Shown in pieces: positions 51,039 through 60,339 of a stretch of 61,393 nucleotides of DNA; position 1 is the stretch's first letter, and the number at the start of each line of letters is the position of its first letter. The notes beneath the pieces were generated by a model. The model was not told where the DNA came from and ran no database searches. It saw nothing but the letters and a program-made list of their open reading frames with translations. Source of the DNA: Pseudanabaena sp. (lineage in GTDB: Bacteria > Cyanobacteriota > Cyanobacteriia > Pseudanabaenales > Pseudanabaenaceae); NCBI GenBank assembly GCA_003249015.1, contig QBLS01000024.1:1-61393 (forward strand). Direction: 5' to 3'. The position numbers were made by a program, and so were the translations under genes.

Positions 51039-54000
51039 ATGTATAGCACCGAAACTGAAATTCACGATCAGGCTTACCAGTTTTTTCGGCAAGAAGCTCC
51101 CGAATTCTTGCGGATAATTGAAACTGGACTATTGTCTCTGCGAAATGATCTCAGTACTAATAATATTCATTCCTTAATGCGTGCTGCTCACTCAATTAAG
51201 GGTGGTGCTGCTAGCCTGAGTTTTGAGGCAATCAAAGCGATCGCCCACAATTTAGAAGATGTGTTTCGAGCGCTGTATCGATACGAGGGCGAAATTGATA
51301 ACGATATCGAAGAACTACTGCTCCAAGCCTATGACTGTCTGCGAGTACCTCTGCTAGAGCAAATTCAAACGGGTCGCCATGACGAACAGTCCGCGATCGC
51401 CAATGCAGAGCCGATCTTTGAAGTACTAGGGATGTACTTCGGCAATATGGATGACGATGTAGAGCTACCAACGGCGGCGGAGTTGGGGGTAGATATTGTC
51501 CAAATTGTCTTTGAAGGTGATGTGCAGCAGGGGATTTTGCGGTTGCAAGATGTCTTAGCAAATCCTGAAAATGTGCCCGTAGAAGGGGAAATCAGAGCGC
51601 AAGTAGAGGTGTTTAGCGGTATCGGTGAATTGTTAAATCTCTCTGGATTTAAGGCGATCGCCGCGGCTACTTTGCAAGCCCTTGAGCAGCATCCCGACGA
51701 TCCCATCTCGGTCGGCAATGTCGCCGTTGCCAATTTTGCAGCGGCTCGTGCTGAGGTACTAGCAGGCGATCGCGCTCAAGGGGGACAGCCCAGCCCCGCA
51801 TTAATTGCAATGACCAATCTCACTCCCGATCAGGATTCGACTGGCTCCCTCTCAGATTCAGAAGAACCTGATAACTGGTTCTCGTCATTAGAAGAAGAAC
51901 TGGAAGATTTACATAAGTTAAATCAAGCAGATCCAGAACTAGATTCTAACTCTGAGCTAGATACAACGTGGGATTTAGAACTTGATAGCTATGTATTTTC
52001 AGCAGATCTTGAAGGTTTAGAAGAAGAAGTTACTTTAATATCTAAGTTAGAAGATGTCTATCAAGAAGAAAATAGTCAAGATGCAGAAGTTCTAATAGAA
52101 CAGAATTTGGCTGACTTGAACGCCAATTTTAGTGATAATCTGAACGATCTGATCGGTCAACTTGAGCAACCAATAGAAAGCCCAGAACAACCCGAATTAG
52201 AATTTGATATCTATGCACAACCTTTAGATGTTCAGCCACCCCATCAACTAGAAGAATTATTTGAAGACTTAAATGTTGCCTTTGATCTAGTTGAAATTGA
52301 TACTGAGATTGATTTTGCCACTGGACTGCCCCAAGAGATATCACAGGCTGAGGCTCTTTTTTCAGAGTCTCAAATCATCACTCCAGAGGCAAATCGCGCC
52401 CTCAAAGCCAAAACTCCAGAAAATACTATTCCCTACATCTCTGAAACCGTCAGAGTAGACTTGGCAAGACTAGAACGGTTGAATAATTTTTCAAGCGAAC
52501 TGGTAACTCAAGAGAATGCCTCAGTCCTCCAAAATCAGCAGTTACAAACAAAAATTCTTCGCATTCAAAAGCAATTTAAGGGTTTTGAGAATCTATCCAA
52601 AGGCTTGCAATCTTGGCTTGACAAAGCTCAGCGATCGCAAGTTAAGGCTCAAAACTCTAGCTTTAGCAGCGTAACAATGTCTAGAAATCCTCTAAATTCG
52701 GCTTTAGCAAATCCGACCAGTCCATTAGCAGATCTGGCTGACTTCGATGCTCTACAAATGGATTCCTATAGTCGTCTGCATAGTATTGTCCAAGAAGCTC
52801 TAGAAGAAATTGCCCAAATGGACGAAGTTGTGCGCGATATGTCCGTAATCATGCAACTAAAACAGCAAACACAACGGCGCAAACAGCAGGTGCTGAAACA
52901 GGTGCGGTATGACCTGCTGTGGTCGAGAATGCTCCCCCTCGGTGACATTTTGGGGAACTTGCCACGCATGATCCGCGAAATGTCAAATAAGTACGATAAG
53001 CAGGTCAACTTAAAACTCTTGGGAACTGGAACCCTAGTTGACAAATCGGTTCTAGAAAAACTCTATGATCCCTTTGTGCATTTGGTACGCAATGCCTTTG
53101 ACCATGGTACGGAGTCTGCTCAGGAGCGCGTAGAATTGGGCAAGCCCGCCACAGCTTCTATCGAAATTCGCGCCTATTATCGGGGTAATCAAACCTATAT
53201 CGAAATTAAAGATGATGGGCGAGGTATCGATATTGCCGCAGTTAAGTCTAAGGCGATCGCGGTCGGACTACTTGCTCCCGAACAGGCTGATCATGTTACG
53301 AAAGAATCAGTTTATCAGTTTTTGTTTGCCCCAAGTTTCTCAACGGCTACAGCCGTATCGGAGCTTTCTGGTCGTGGTATGGGGTTGTCAACAGTTCAAG
53401 AGCAGGTTCGCGGGCTCAAAGGTTCCATTGAAATTAAATCTGAATTAGGTCAAGGGACTACCTTCATCATCAAGTTGCCTCTGACCCTCAGCGTTGCCAA
53501 CCTTCTAGTTTTTAGTATTCAAGATCGATTAATGGCGATCGCGATTAACACGCTATTGGGGATTCTTACTATTGATATCAATGATATTGAGATCATCCAA
53601 GGTAGAGAATTTTTCCGTTTTGAAGATCGATTAATTTCTCTATATCCCACTTCTATATTTGCCGATGGCTATCCATTACCCAAAAAATCTATCGATGGCT
53701 TGAATATAGATTCACTACTCGAAGAAAATCAAACTACCCTCCTCTTACTATCCAACGGTGATGAAATCGCTGCTCTCCAAATTGATCGCGTACTCAATGA
53801 GCAGGAGTTAGCAGTCAAACCTTTCGGAAAAGCGATCGCTCCCCCTCCTTACCTATATGGTTGCACCGTACTTGGTGATGGCACACTTGTTCCAGTGATT
53901 GATAGCTCAGCGTTGCTCTTGATTGATCCGTCCCAAGTGCCGCCCAAGCCTACACAAAGCGCATTTGATGGCAATGCTTTGGAAGCAACACCTAAGCTAT

Positions 54001-54374
54001 TAGATCGTCCGACCGTTCTGATTGTGGATGACTCCATGACCTCTCGACAGGCGCTGTATTTAACCTTAACCAAGTTTGGTTATCAAGTCTTGCAAGCAGG
54101 TGATGGTCGTGAAGCCCTAGAGGTTGTCTCGCGATCGCCAAAAATTCAAGCCGTAGTATGCGATGTAGAAATGCCCAATATGAATGGATTTGAGTTTCTC
54201 ACTACCTGTCGCAAGGATAGCCGCCATCAAGATTTACCAGTGATCATGCTGACTTCCCGCAGTGGCAAAAAGCATCGCGGGGTTGCTCAGGTTCTGGGTG
54301 CTTCAGGATATTTAACCAAGCCCTATCTAGAACAAGAGTTGCTCAAAACCATCCAAGAAGTAATACCAAAGTAA
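51039..54374 (+). CDS. CheA-type hybrid histidine kinase of the array (PixL/PilL-like)
   Basis: 1,111 residues. Hpt domain 1-115 with phospho-acceptor H51 in RAAHSIKGGA; a second helical region (about 150-240) that may be a decayed Hpt; a very acidic linker (about 270-450, rich in ELEDL and DLEL stretches); a dimerisation segment near 465; HATPase with LVRNAFDHGTESA, IKDDGRGID and GRGMGLSTVQ; a CheW-like domain (about 830-970); and a receiver (about 990-1110) with phospho-acceptor D1042 in CDVEMPN. It is the last gene of the array and takes input from both receptors through CheW. In cyanobacterial pix/pil systems it drives the PatA-type and CheY-type regulators to steer twitching. Confidence 0.95.
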   Translation: MYSTETEIHDQAYQFFRQEAPEFLRIIETGLLSLRNDLSTNNIHSLMRAAHSIKGGAASLSFEAIKAIAHNLEDVFRALYRYEGEIDNDIEELLLQAYDCLRVPLLEQIQTGRHDEQSAIANAEPIFEVLGMYFGNMDDDVELPTAAELGVDIVQIVFEGDVQQGILRLQDVLANPENVPVEGEIRAQVEVFSGIGELLNLSGFKAIAAATLQALEQHPDDPISVGNVAVANFAAARAEVLAGDRAQGGQPSPALIAMTNLTPDQDSTGSLSDSEEPDNWFSSLEEELEDLHKLNQADPELDSNSELDTTWDLELDSYVFSADLEGLEEEVTLISKLEDVYQEENSQDAEVLIEQNLADLNANFSDNLNDLIGQLEQPIESPEQPELEFDIYAQPLDVQPPHQLEELFEDLNVAFDLVEIDTEIDFATGLPQEISQAEALFSESQIITPEANRALKAKTPENTIPYISETVRVDLARLERLNNFSSELVTQENASVLQNQQLQTKILRIQKQFKGFENLSKGLQSWLDKAQRSQVKAQNSSFSSVTMSRNPLNSALANPTSPLADLADFDALQMDSYSRLHSIVQEALEEIAQMDEVVRDMSVIMQLKQQTQRRKQQVLKQVRYDLLWSRMLPLGDILGNLPRMIREMSNKYDKQVNLKLLGTGTLVDKSVLEKLYDPFVHLVRNAFDHGTESAQERVELGKPATASIEIRAYYRGNQTYIEIKDDGRGIDIAAVKSKAIAVGLLAPEQADHVTKESVYQFLFAPSFSTATAVSELSGRGMGLSTVQEQVRGLKGSIEIKSELGQGTTFIIKLPLTLSVANLLVFSIQDRLMAIAINTLLGILTIDINDIEIIQGREFFRFEDRLISLYPTSIFADGYPLPKKSIDGLNIDSLLEENQTTLLLLSNGDEIAALQIDRVLNEQELAVKPFGKAIAPPPYLYGCTVLGDGTLVPVIDSSALLLIDPSQVPPKPTQSAFDGNALEATPKLLDRPTVLIVDDSMTSRQALYLTLTKFGYQVLQAGDGREALEVVSRSPKIQAVVCDVEMPNMNGFEFLTTCRKDSRHQDLPVIMLTSRSGKKHRGVAQVLGASGYLTKPYLEQELLKTIQEVIPK

Positions 54375-54416
54375 ATAAAAGGGAGTGCGCGGCTAAGCCG
54401 CGCACTCCCTTTTATT
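54374..54416 (+). terminator. Terminator of the chemotaxis array
   Basis: Perfect palindrome AATAAAAGGGAGTGCGCGGC with complement, beginning on the last base of the CheA stop codon and ending TTTTATT. Confidence 0.82.
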
Positions 54417-54420
54417 GAAG

Positions 54421-54593
54421 CCAAGAATAATTTTGAAAGCGTTGCTTTACAACGCTTTCAAAATTATTCTTGGCTTGTTTTTGAGCGCAAAGTCCTTGGC
54501 TTTGCTACATAACAGAGATTGCTCGACCCGCGACGCGGGTCGAACAATCTCTGTTATGGGGTTTTAACTATGCAGAGCTACTTATGCCAAAAT
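54421..54593. repeat. Composite repeat block D-A between the array and cruA
   Basis: Family D copy 54421-54500: arms CCAAGAATAATTTTGAAAGC with complement and tail GAGCGCAAAGTCCTTGGC. Family A copy 54505-54593: hairpin AACAGAGATTGCTCGACCCG with complement, inverted right end TAAGTAGCTCTGCATAGTTA; the left end is truncated where it meets D. A cruA promoter would lie in 54594-54624 or inside the block. Confidence 0.8.
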
Positions 54594-54624
54594 TAAAAGG
54601 TATAAGAAAAATTTTTATCTGGCC

Positions 54625-56643
54625 ATGCAGCAGTTACTCTACATTGAAATTCCCACAACTCAGGTTGCCGCCGTAAAAGAATGGCTCCAGTCTGAGTACC
54701 AGTCACCTTTTGGGAAAAAGACACTTGCCGAGCATGGCTTTATTCTTGATCGCCAAAATCGTTCAGGGGCGATCGCGCAACTATCAGTATTTATCTGGAC
54801 ATTGCAGCGCACGACATATCTCAAAATATTTCGCTGGTCAGAGGAGATCATGGATGGCGAAAAGGAATTTCTAGAACATTTTACCAAAGCTGTCCGCCTT
54901 GCTTTCCCCTACGAATTTAAGCAACCACCCGCGCTCGCCCCAAATCAATCCATTTTCGAGGCGCTAGAAACAGAATATCCACTCACAGTTAAATTCTTTC
55001 AGAAGTTCCCCAATGGCGAATATGACCTCAACCGAGTCTATTGGTGGGAAAAGCGTTGGCGCGAGAGTGTCAAAAATCCTGAAACTCCCAAACAAGTAAT
55101 TTTTGAAGAGTCAAGTGAAGAAGCAAATACAACGAAGCAGCAACTAGACTACGATATCGTCTACTTGGGCGGCGCTTTGGGAGCTATCCATGCCGCGATG
55201 ATGGCAAAGCTGGGCTACCGCGTTTGTCTAGTAGAACGGATTCCCTTTGGAAGGATGAATCGCGAATGGAATATCTCCCGTGCCGAGTTCCAGAACTTGA
55301 TCGATTTTGGACTATTTACTAGAGAAGAATTTGAGTTAATGATCACGGCTGAGTATGTCGATGGATTTAATAAATTCTTTGATAGCAATAATCCTCCTAA
55401 TCTTAAAGCCAAGGTATTGCATACGCCGACAGTTCTCAATATTGCCATTGACACCAATAGACTGTTAGAAATTTGCAGTAAGAAGCTCTATCAGTATGGT
55501 GCAGTGATTTGCGATCGCACAGAATTTGAAAAAGTAGTAATCAATCCTCAAAGCGCAACAATCTTTGCGAAGAATCTGGAAACAGGTGCAGAAGTAAAGA
55601 TTAGCTCACGATTGGTCATTGATGCGATGGGTTCGGCTTCGGCGATCGCGCAGCAACTTAATGCAGGGCAAGCCTTTGATAGCGTCTGTCCGACCGTGGG
55701 CGCAGTTTTAGAGGGAATTGACAAAGAAGTGTGGGATTCCCAATATGGTGATGTGCTGTTTAGTCATGGCGACATTTCGCGGGGACGGCAGTTAATTTGG
55801 GAACTATTTCCCGCTGAAAAAAATGATTTGACCGTTTATCTCTTCCATTATCATCAAGTCCATCCTGAAAATCCTGGATCATTACTGGAAATGTATGAGG
55901 ACTTCTTCACGATTTTGCCCGAATATCGCCGTTGTGATATGGAAAAGCTAATTTGGAAGAAGGCAACTTTTGGCTATATCACAGGACATTACAGCCTCAA
56001 TGAGAATTCTAAAAAGTGTGCTTTTGATCGGATTTTAGCGATCGGTGATGCCGCTTCTCTCCAGTCCCCCCTCGTATTTACAGGCTTTGGTTCCCTCGTT
56101 CGCAACTTACCCCGTCTTGCCACTTTGCTGGATACTGCTCTAAAGCATGATCTATTAAAAGCTGATGACCTTAGCCAAATTAATGCCTATCAGAGTAATA
56201 TCGCGGTTACATGGTTATTTTCCAAGGGCATGATGGTTCCCACAGGCATGCATCTTCCCCCTGAGCGCGTTAATTCCATGCTCAATACTTTCTTTGGACT
56301 GCTTGCCAATGAGCCACAAGCTATTAGCGATCGCTTTATCAAAGACCGTCTTAGTTGGCTAATGTTTAATCGACTGGCGATCATCGCCGCTCTCCAAAAT
56401 CCAAAGCTAATTCTCTGGATCTTAGAAATGGCAGGGACAAAGGATATGTTGAAATGGCTCTCTAGCTATGGAGCTTTTACCCGCAGTTCTTTAACCAATG
56501 CAATTTTAGGCGGCTGGCTGCCCAAGATCTTGCGGAGTTGTCAAAATTGGCTAGAGCCTGCCAATCCTCGCCTCTGGCTACGCCTATTAAGTTGGAGCTA
56601 CGCCATTAACTACTCCGTCGGCAAGCAGGATTCTGCATCATAA
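54625..56643 (+). CDS. cruA: Lycopene cyclase CruA-type flavoprotein
   Basis: 672 residues. The FAD-binding Rossmann motif is DIVYLGGALGAIHAAMMAKL near residue 180, followed by RVCLVERIPFGRMNREWNIS and RAEFQNLIDFGLFTREEFEL. A later GDAAS segment (RILAIGDAASLQSPLVFTGF) closes the FAD site. CruA and CruP are the two related cyanobacterial types; the MNREWNISRAEFQ stretch and the long C-terminal helical region fit CruA. CruA converts lycopene to monocyclic or bicyclic carotene. The N-terminal ~165 residues are a CruA-type extension. Single gene, with a hairpin just after the stop. Confidence 0.9.
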   Translation: MQQLLYIEIPTTQVAAVKEWLQSEYQSPFGKKTLAEHGFILDRQNRSGAIAQLSVFIWTLQRTTYLKIFRWSEEIMDGEKEFLEHFTKAVRLAFPYEFKQPPALAPNQSIFEALETEYPLTVKFFQKFPNGEYDLNRVYWWEKRWRESVKNPETPKQVIFEESSEEANTTKQQLDYDIVYLGGALGAIHAAMMAKLGYRVCLVERIPFGRMNREWNISRAEFQNLIDFGLFTREEFELMITAEYVDGFNKFFDSNNPPNLKAKVLHTPTVLNIAIDTNRLLEICSKKLYQYGAVICDRTEFEKVVINPQSATIFAKNLETGAEVKISSRLVIDAMGSASAIAQQLNAGQAFDSVCPTVGAVLEGIDKEVWDSQYGDVLFSHGDISRGRQLIWELFPAEKNDLTVYLFHYHQVHPENPGSLLEMYEDFFTILPEYRRCDMEKLIWKKATFGYITGHYSLNENSKKCAFDRILAIGDAASLQSPLVFTGFGSLVRNLPRLATLLDTALKHDLLKADDLSQINAYQSNIAVTWLFSKGMMVPTGMHLPPERVNSMLNTFFGLLANEPQAISDRFIKDRLSWLMFNRLAIIAALQNPKLILWILEMAGTKDMLKWLSSYGAFTRSSLTNAILGGWLPKILRSCQNWLEPANPRLWLRLLSWSYAINYSVGKQDSAS

Positions 56644-56644
56644 A

Positions 56645-56714
56645 AAAGCTAGTGGAGGCGCTTCGCGCCTCCACTAGCTTTAAAAAATAGCGGCGCAAAG
56701 CTCCGCTATTTTTT
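56645..56714. repeat. Two palindromes between convergent cruA and ilvD
   Basis: 56645-56681 has perfect arms AAAGCTAGTGGAGGCGC capped by GCTTCGC. 56683-56714 has arms AAAAAATAGCGG with complement and reaches the ilvD stop codon. They probably terminate both genes. Confidence 0.8.
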
Positions 56715-58401
56715 ATTCAAATAAATTTAAGTCAGTGACAGCACCTTTGCTGCTTGTGGAAACCAAAGTGGCATATTTTGCCAACACACCCTTGGTATAG
56801 CGAGGTTTAGGCGCTTTCCAGTTCGCACGGCGAGCCGCCAATTCCTCATCGCTGACATTGAGTTGGATCAAGCGCTGGTGGGCATCAATAGTGATCGAGT
56901 CGCCTTCTTGAACAAGGGCGATCGTACCGCCGACATAAGCTTCAGGAGCCACATGACCAACTACCATGCCATAAGTACCGCCAGAAAAGCGTCCATCAGT
57001 AATCAAGCCCACCGAATCTCCCAATCCTGCCCCAATAATGGCACTGGTGGGAGCCAGCATTTCCCGCATTCCTGGCCCACCCTTGGGGCCTTCGTAACGA
57101 ATTACCAAAATATCCCCAGCGTTGATCTTATTGGCAAGAATCGCCGCCAGAGAATCTTCCTCTGATTCAAAGACGCGAGCGGGCCCAGTGATAATCGGAT
57201 TTTTGACCCCAGAGATTTTGGCGACCGCACCTTCTTCAGCCAGATTGCCCTTGAGGATGGCGAGGTGTCCTTGCTGATACATCGGACGATCCCAAGGACG
57301 GATCACATCTTGATCGGCGCGAGGCTCCGCAGGAATGTCCTTGAGGACTTCTTCTACAGTTTGTCCCGTGACGGTCAAGCAGTCGCCATGGAGGAGTCCA
57401 TGGGCTAGCAACATTTTCATGACTTGAGGAATGCCCCCCGCTTTGTGCAGATCGGTGGCGACATAGCGACCCGATGGCTTCAGGTCACAGAGTACGGGTA
57501 CGCGCTGACGGATGCGCTCAAAGTCATCAAGCTGCCATTCCACACCAGCGGAATGGGCGATCGCTAAGAAGTGCAGCACCGCATTGGTAGAGCCGCCCAC
57601 TGCCATGACTACAGAGATAGCATTCTCAATAGATTTACGGGTGATGATATCGCGAGGACAAATATTTTGACGAATGGCATTAACGAGGATCTTGCCTGCT
57701 AGCTCAGTGTTTTCGGCTTTCTCTGGTGCGATCGCCGACATCGTAGAAGAGTAGATAGGACTCATACCCATCGCTTCAAAGGCGGAAGACATGGTATTGG
57801 CTGTGTACATCCCCCCGCAAGAACCAGCCCCTGGGCAGGCATTGCGCTCAACCGACATCAATCTTACTTCGTCAATTCTGCCTGCACTATATTGACCAAC
57901 CGCTTCAAAGGAACTGACTACAGTGAGGTCTTCCCCTTCTAAATGCCCTGGCTCAATTGTGCCGCCATAGATAAATACAGCAGGAATGTTCATTCTTGCC
58001 ATGGCGATCATCGCCCCTGGCATATTCTTATCACAGCCACCGATCGCCAATACGCCATCCATACTCTGCCCTGTGCAAGCAGTTTCGATCGAGTCAGCAA
58101 TTACATCACGGGAGACTAGGGAATATTTCATCCCCTCAGTTCCCATGGAAATGCCATCGCTGATGGTGATTGTTCCAAACACTTGCGGCATCCCATTGGC
58201 GGCGCGAATCCCTGCCTCAGCACGAACTGCTAGGGGGGCAATCCCCATATTACAAGGGGTAATGGTGCTGTGGGCGCTTGCCACACCAACAATCGGTTTT
58301 GTAAAATCATCGTCTTGGAAGCCCACGGCGCGTAACATCGCACGGTTAGGCGATCGCTGTACGCCCTCGGTGATGGCACTACTGCGGCGATTATCGGACA
58401 T
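56713..58401 (-). CDS. ilvD: Dihydroxy-acid dehydratase
   Basis: 562 residues. Iron-sulfur dehydratase of branched-chain amino acid synthesis, converting 2,3-dihydroxy-isovalerate and -methylvalerate to the 2-keto acids. Cluster-binding and catalytic segments are visible: [20 protein letters not shown] with the first Cys, [14 protein letters not shown] with the second, [20 protein letters not shown] with the third, and the C-terminal [20 protein letters not shown]. Length and all motifs are canonical. It is transcribed alone toward cruA. Confidence 0.97.
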   Translation of the reverse strand: MSDNRRSSAITEGVQRSPNRAMLRAVGFQDDDFTKPIVGVASAHSTITPCNMGIAPLAVRAEAGIRAANGMPQVFGTITISDGISMGTEGMKYSLVSRDVIADSIETACTGQSMDGVLAIGGCDKNMPGAMIAMARMNIPAVFIYGGTIEPGHLEGEDLTVVSSFEAVGQYSAGRIDEVRLMSVERNACPGAGSCGGMYTANTMSSAFEAMGMSPIYSSTMSAIAPEKAENTELAGKILVNAIRQNICPRDIITRKSIENAISVVMAVGGSTNAVLHFLAIAHSAGVEWQLDDFERIRQRVPVLCDLKPSGRYVATDLHKAGGIPQVMKMLLAHGLLHGDCLTVTGQTVEEVLKDIPAEPRADQDVIRPWDRPMYQQGHLAILKGNLAEEGAVAKISGVKNPIITGPARVFESEEDSLAAILANKINAGDILVIRYEGPKGGPGMREMLAPTSAIIGAGLGDSVGLITDGRFSGGTYGMVVGHVAPEAYVGGTIALVQEGDSITIDAHQRLIQLNVSDEELAARRANWKAPKPRYTKGVLAKYATLVSTSSKGAVTDLNLFE

Positions 58402-58506
58402 AAGGCAAAATCTCTTTACTAAACTTAGGTAACTAAAACATTCTAGAATTTTTGGATACCTGCTCGTACATCAAGCTCCTACATTTAGACCATTGGCAAT
58501 CAAATA

Positions 58507-58956
58507 ATGCAACTTCAACCACCCAAAGCCTCGGCTTTTAACCATCCACTGAAACTCATTCCTGTCCGCTGTTTGACGGTGTTTAGCCTTGCCATAATGT
58601 TCTATGGATGCGGAGAAAGCCGAGTTATTCAATGTAACAAACTCGTTACTATTGCCAATAAAGTTAGTACCATACCAATCCCTAAAGATGATACTGGCTT
58701 TACGCAATTTGCTGACAGCCTCAGCCAGTTGCGTACTGAAGTGCAAGCAGTCTCAGTGCAGGATGTAACTTTAAAGGAATTACAGACTCAATTAGCAGCA
58801 GTCTATGACACTACTGTCCTATCTCTTAAAGCTCAACTAAAGGCAAAAGAAACCAAAAATGTTGAGGCGCTCTCTCAGTCTTTGCAGGACTTAGAAACAG
58901 CCGCAAGCCAAGAAGATGCCATTGTTGACCAGATAAATAACTTGTGTAAAGGGTAA
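58507..58956 (+). CDS. Small conserved cyanobacterial lipoprotein
   Basis: 149 residues. A hydrophobic segment LTVFSLAIMFYGCGES ends in a lipobox-like YGC near residue 35; the leader is long and basic-poor, so the true start may lie at an internal position such as MFYGC upstream residues. The mature part SRVIQCNKLVTIANKVSTIP then SQLRTEVQAVSVQDVTLKEL, LAAVYDTTVLSLKAQLKAKE and a final CKG is helical, with one more Cys pair. I recall similar short cysteine-containing helical lipoproteins in many cyanobacteria; no function is known. It is divergent from ilvD (about 105 bp between starts). Confidence 0.75.
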   Translation: MQLQPPKASAFNHPLKLIPVRCLTVFSLAIMFYGCGESRVIQCNKLVTIANKVSTIPIPKDDTGFTQFADSLSQLRTEVQAVSVQDVTLKELQTQLAAVYDTTVLSLKAQLKAKETKNVEALSQSLQDLETAASQEDAIVDQINNLCKG

Positions 58957-59040
58957 ACACCTAATCAAGAAGGCTATTCCGCCGCTGTAAACATCATTTC
59001 TTTATTTGGTATTAAACGGGCGGAACAACTCTTAGTGTAT

Positions 59041-59059
59041 GGCGGCGCTTCGCGCCGCC
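59041..59059. repeat. Short GCTTCGC-capped palindrome
   Basis: GGCGGCGCTTCGCGCCGCC lies in the convergent gap between the lipoprotein gene and the 59069 gene, ten bases before the latter's stop. A family B fragment (ATTTCTTTATTTGGTATTAA) precedes it at 58996-59015. Confidence 0.7.
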
Positions 59060-59068
59060 GTTATTGTT

Positions 59069-59467
59069 TTACGAAGCTTGATTTTGCAAGATTAAGTCTT
59101 CGGGTATGGCAATCCAAACGCGAAACTGCTCAGATTCAGGGACGATGAGAAGCCCCATTCCCATGTCGATATCTCTCTTACAACCAGCGATCGCATCGCC
59201 GACAGTTGCATAGATTTTTTCAGCTACAAAGGTTTTTCCCAAAAATACAATCGCTTTTTCAGTTCCAGCAATTGTGTTGATGATAATCGTGCGGACTTGG
59301 CTAAGTGAGTTAAGAATCATTGTTCTGGCTCTGTGAATGAGCATTGCTTTAAAAATTTCTCTATGAGCATCAGTATCACTTGATCGAAAGTTAAAAAAAG
59401 CGATCGTATATGACAAGTCCTGTGACAGTGAGGTGTCAATACCGTGATCGATGTCACCAGTTTTCAT
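59069..59467 (-). CDS. Small soluble protein of unknown function
   Basis: About 132 residues from the ATG at 59467 (MKTGDIDHGIDTSLSQDLSY). The frame is open further to an ATG at 59569, but the 34 extra codons are repeat sequence. Visible segments are YTIAFFNFRSSDTDAHREIF, HRARTMILNSLSQVRTIIIN, EKAIVFLGKTFVAEKIYATV and a final GLLIVPESEQFRVWIAIPED. The pattern resembles a small alpha/beta protein such as a restriction- or kinase-associated module, but I recognise no family. The sequence AATTCTCATTATGAAA around the start is repeated 102 bases upstream. Confidence 0.6.
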   Translation of the reverse strand: MKTGDIDHGIDTSLSQDLSYTIAFFNFRSSDTDAHREIFKAMLIHRARTMILNSLSQVRTIIINTIAGTEKAIVFLGKTFVAEKIYATVGDAIAGCKRDIDMGMGLLIVPESEQFRVWIAIPEDLILQNQAS

Positions 59468-59477
59468 AATGAGAATT

Positions 59478-59584
59478 ATTTTTTGAAATTCAGCCTTGGA
59501 ATAGCCTTCAAAAACCAATTTTGGAATTTTCAGAGCCTTCGGCGCTAAAAATTCCAAAATTGGTTTCATAATGAGAATTGCTAC
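59478..59584. repeat. Family F element abutting the start of the 59069 gene
   Basis: Palindrome 59514-59563 has arms ACCAATTTTGGAATTTTCAG and the complement around CTTCGG. The element end CAATTCTCATTATGAAACC (read on the minus strand) matches 40198-40216. The segment from 59478 to 59563 lies between two direct copies of TTTCATAATGAGAATT (59462-59477 and 59564-59579). Confidence 0.7.
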
Positions 59585-59719
59585 GTTGAAAGGAGAAACT
59601 TTAATAACAATGTTAAGATTCTGATAAGGCTTTTAATTCAAGTTCTAAATACCCTCTGTTGAAATAAGTTTTATTGTCAGTCTGGGTTAGCCAAAAATAC
59701 TGCAATTTACGAGACAAGT

Positions 59720-60262
59720 ATGCTACCAGAGCCACCTTCAGAAGTCACCCAAACCAGTCGCGCCGCAGTTTCCCCCTATCGCTCAGCCGTTGACATAATT
59801 GATGAAAATCTAGAAAAGTTTCATGCATGGACTGGTTACAACACCTACAGCGATATGAGCAGTAATACCAAGTTTCAAATGCGTGATTTTCATATTGACT
59901 TGGGCATGGCTGTGATTGGTTTTGGGGTTTTATGTGGGTGGGAAGTGCGATCGCGCAAAATCGACTTCAAAGGCAAGACTCACATTATTTATGAGTTGAG
60001 GGGAGACAGTGACCCGCAGGTTGTGCCAATGTTGCGCCAAAATTGTAGTGACGAAATGGCGACTTTTTTACATAGCCGTTTGATTAGGACTCTAGATTTT
60101 TTGCGATCGTGCTCTAAATTTTCGGGTATTCCTCATGTGCATATTATTTCTTTACGCAATCACTACATCATGAGTGCGGTGTGGAGACCTTACCAAAACA
60201 AAATTTGGATGGTTCCCATTGATCAAATCGAAGGTTTATCTTTTTCAGGTCATTTGCTGTAA
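59720..60262 (+). CDS. Hypothetical protein
   Basis: 180 residues, soluble, not recognised. Segments include RSAVDIIDENLEKFHAWTGY, FQMRDFHIDLGMAVIGFGVL, a RLIRTLDFLRSCSKFSGIPH helix and an end PYQNKIWMVPIDQIEGLSFS. The middle has a basic stretch (WEVRSRKIDFKGKTH). There is no signal peptide and no catalytic motif. HIP1 sites and codon use match the window. It stands alone with a terminator-like hairpin eight bases after the stop. Confidence 0.7.
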   Translation: MLPEPPSEVTQTSRAAVSPYRSAVDIIDENLEKFHAWTGYNTYSDMSSNTKFQMRDFHIDLGMAVIGFGVLCGWEVRSRKIDFKGKTHIIYELRGDSDPQVVPMLRQNCSDEMATFLHSRLIRTLDFLRSCSKFSGIPHVHIISLRNHYIMSAVWRPYQNKIWMVPIDQIEGLSFSGHLL

Positions 60263-60269
60263 GTAGTAG

Positions 60270-60302
60270 ATAGCGGTGCGCGGCTTCGCCGCGCACCGCT
60301 AT
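60270..60302 (+). terminator. Terminator hairpin after the 59720 gene
   Basis: Perfect arms ATAGCGGTGCGCGGC with complement, GCTTCGC at the centre, followed by a run of seven T residues. Confidence 0.8.
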
Positions 60303-60339
60303 TTTTTTGGTTTTATAGCCGCGCTTGGCGTGGCTCTTT

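Noticed and set aside
59468-59569. 34-residue N-terminal extension of the 59069 protein
   Set aside because: The codons lie within a family F palindrome and repeat the start context; treated as repeat, although use of the upstream ATG cannot be excluded.
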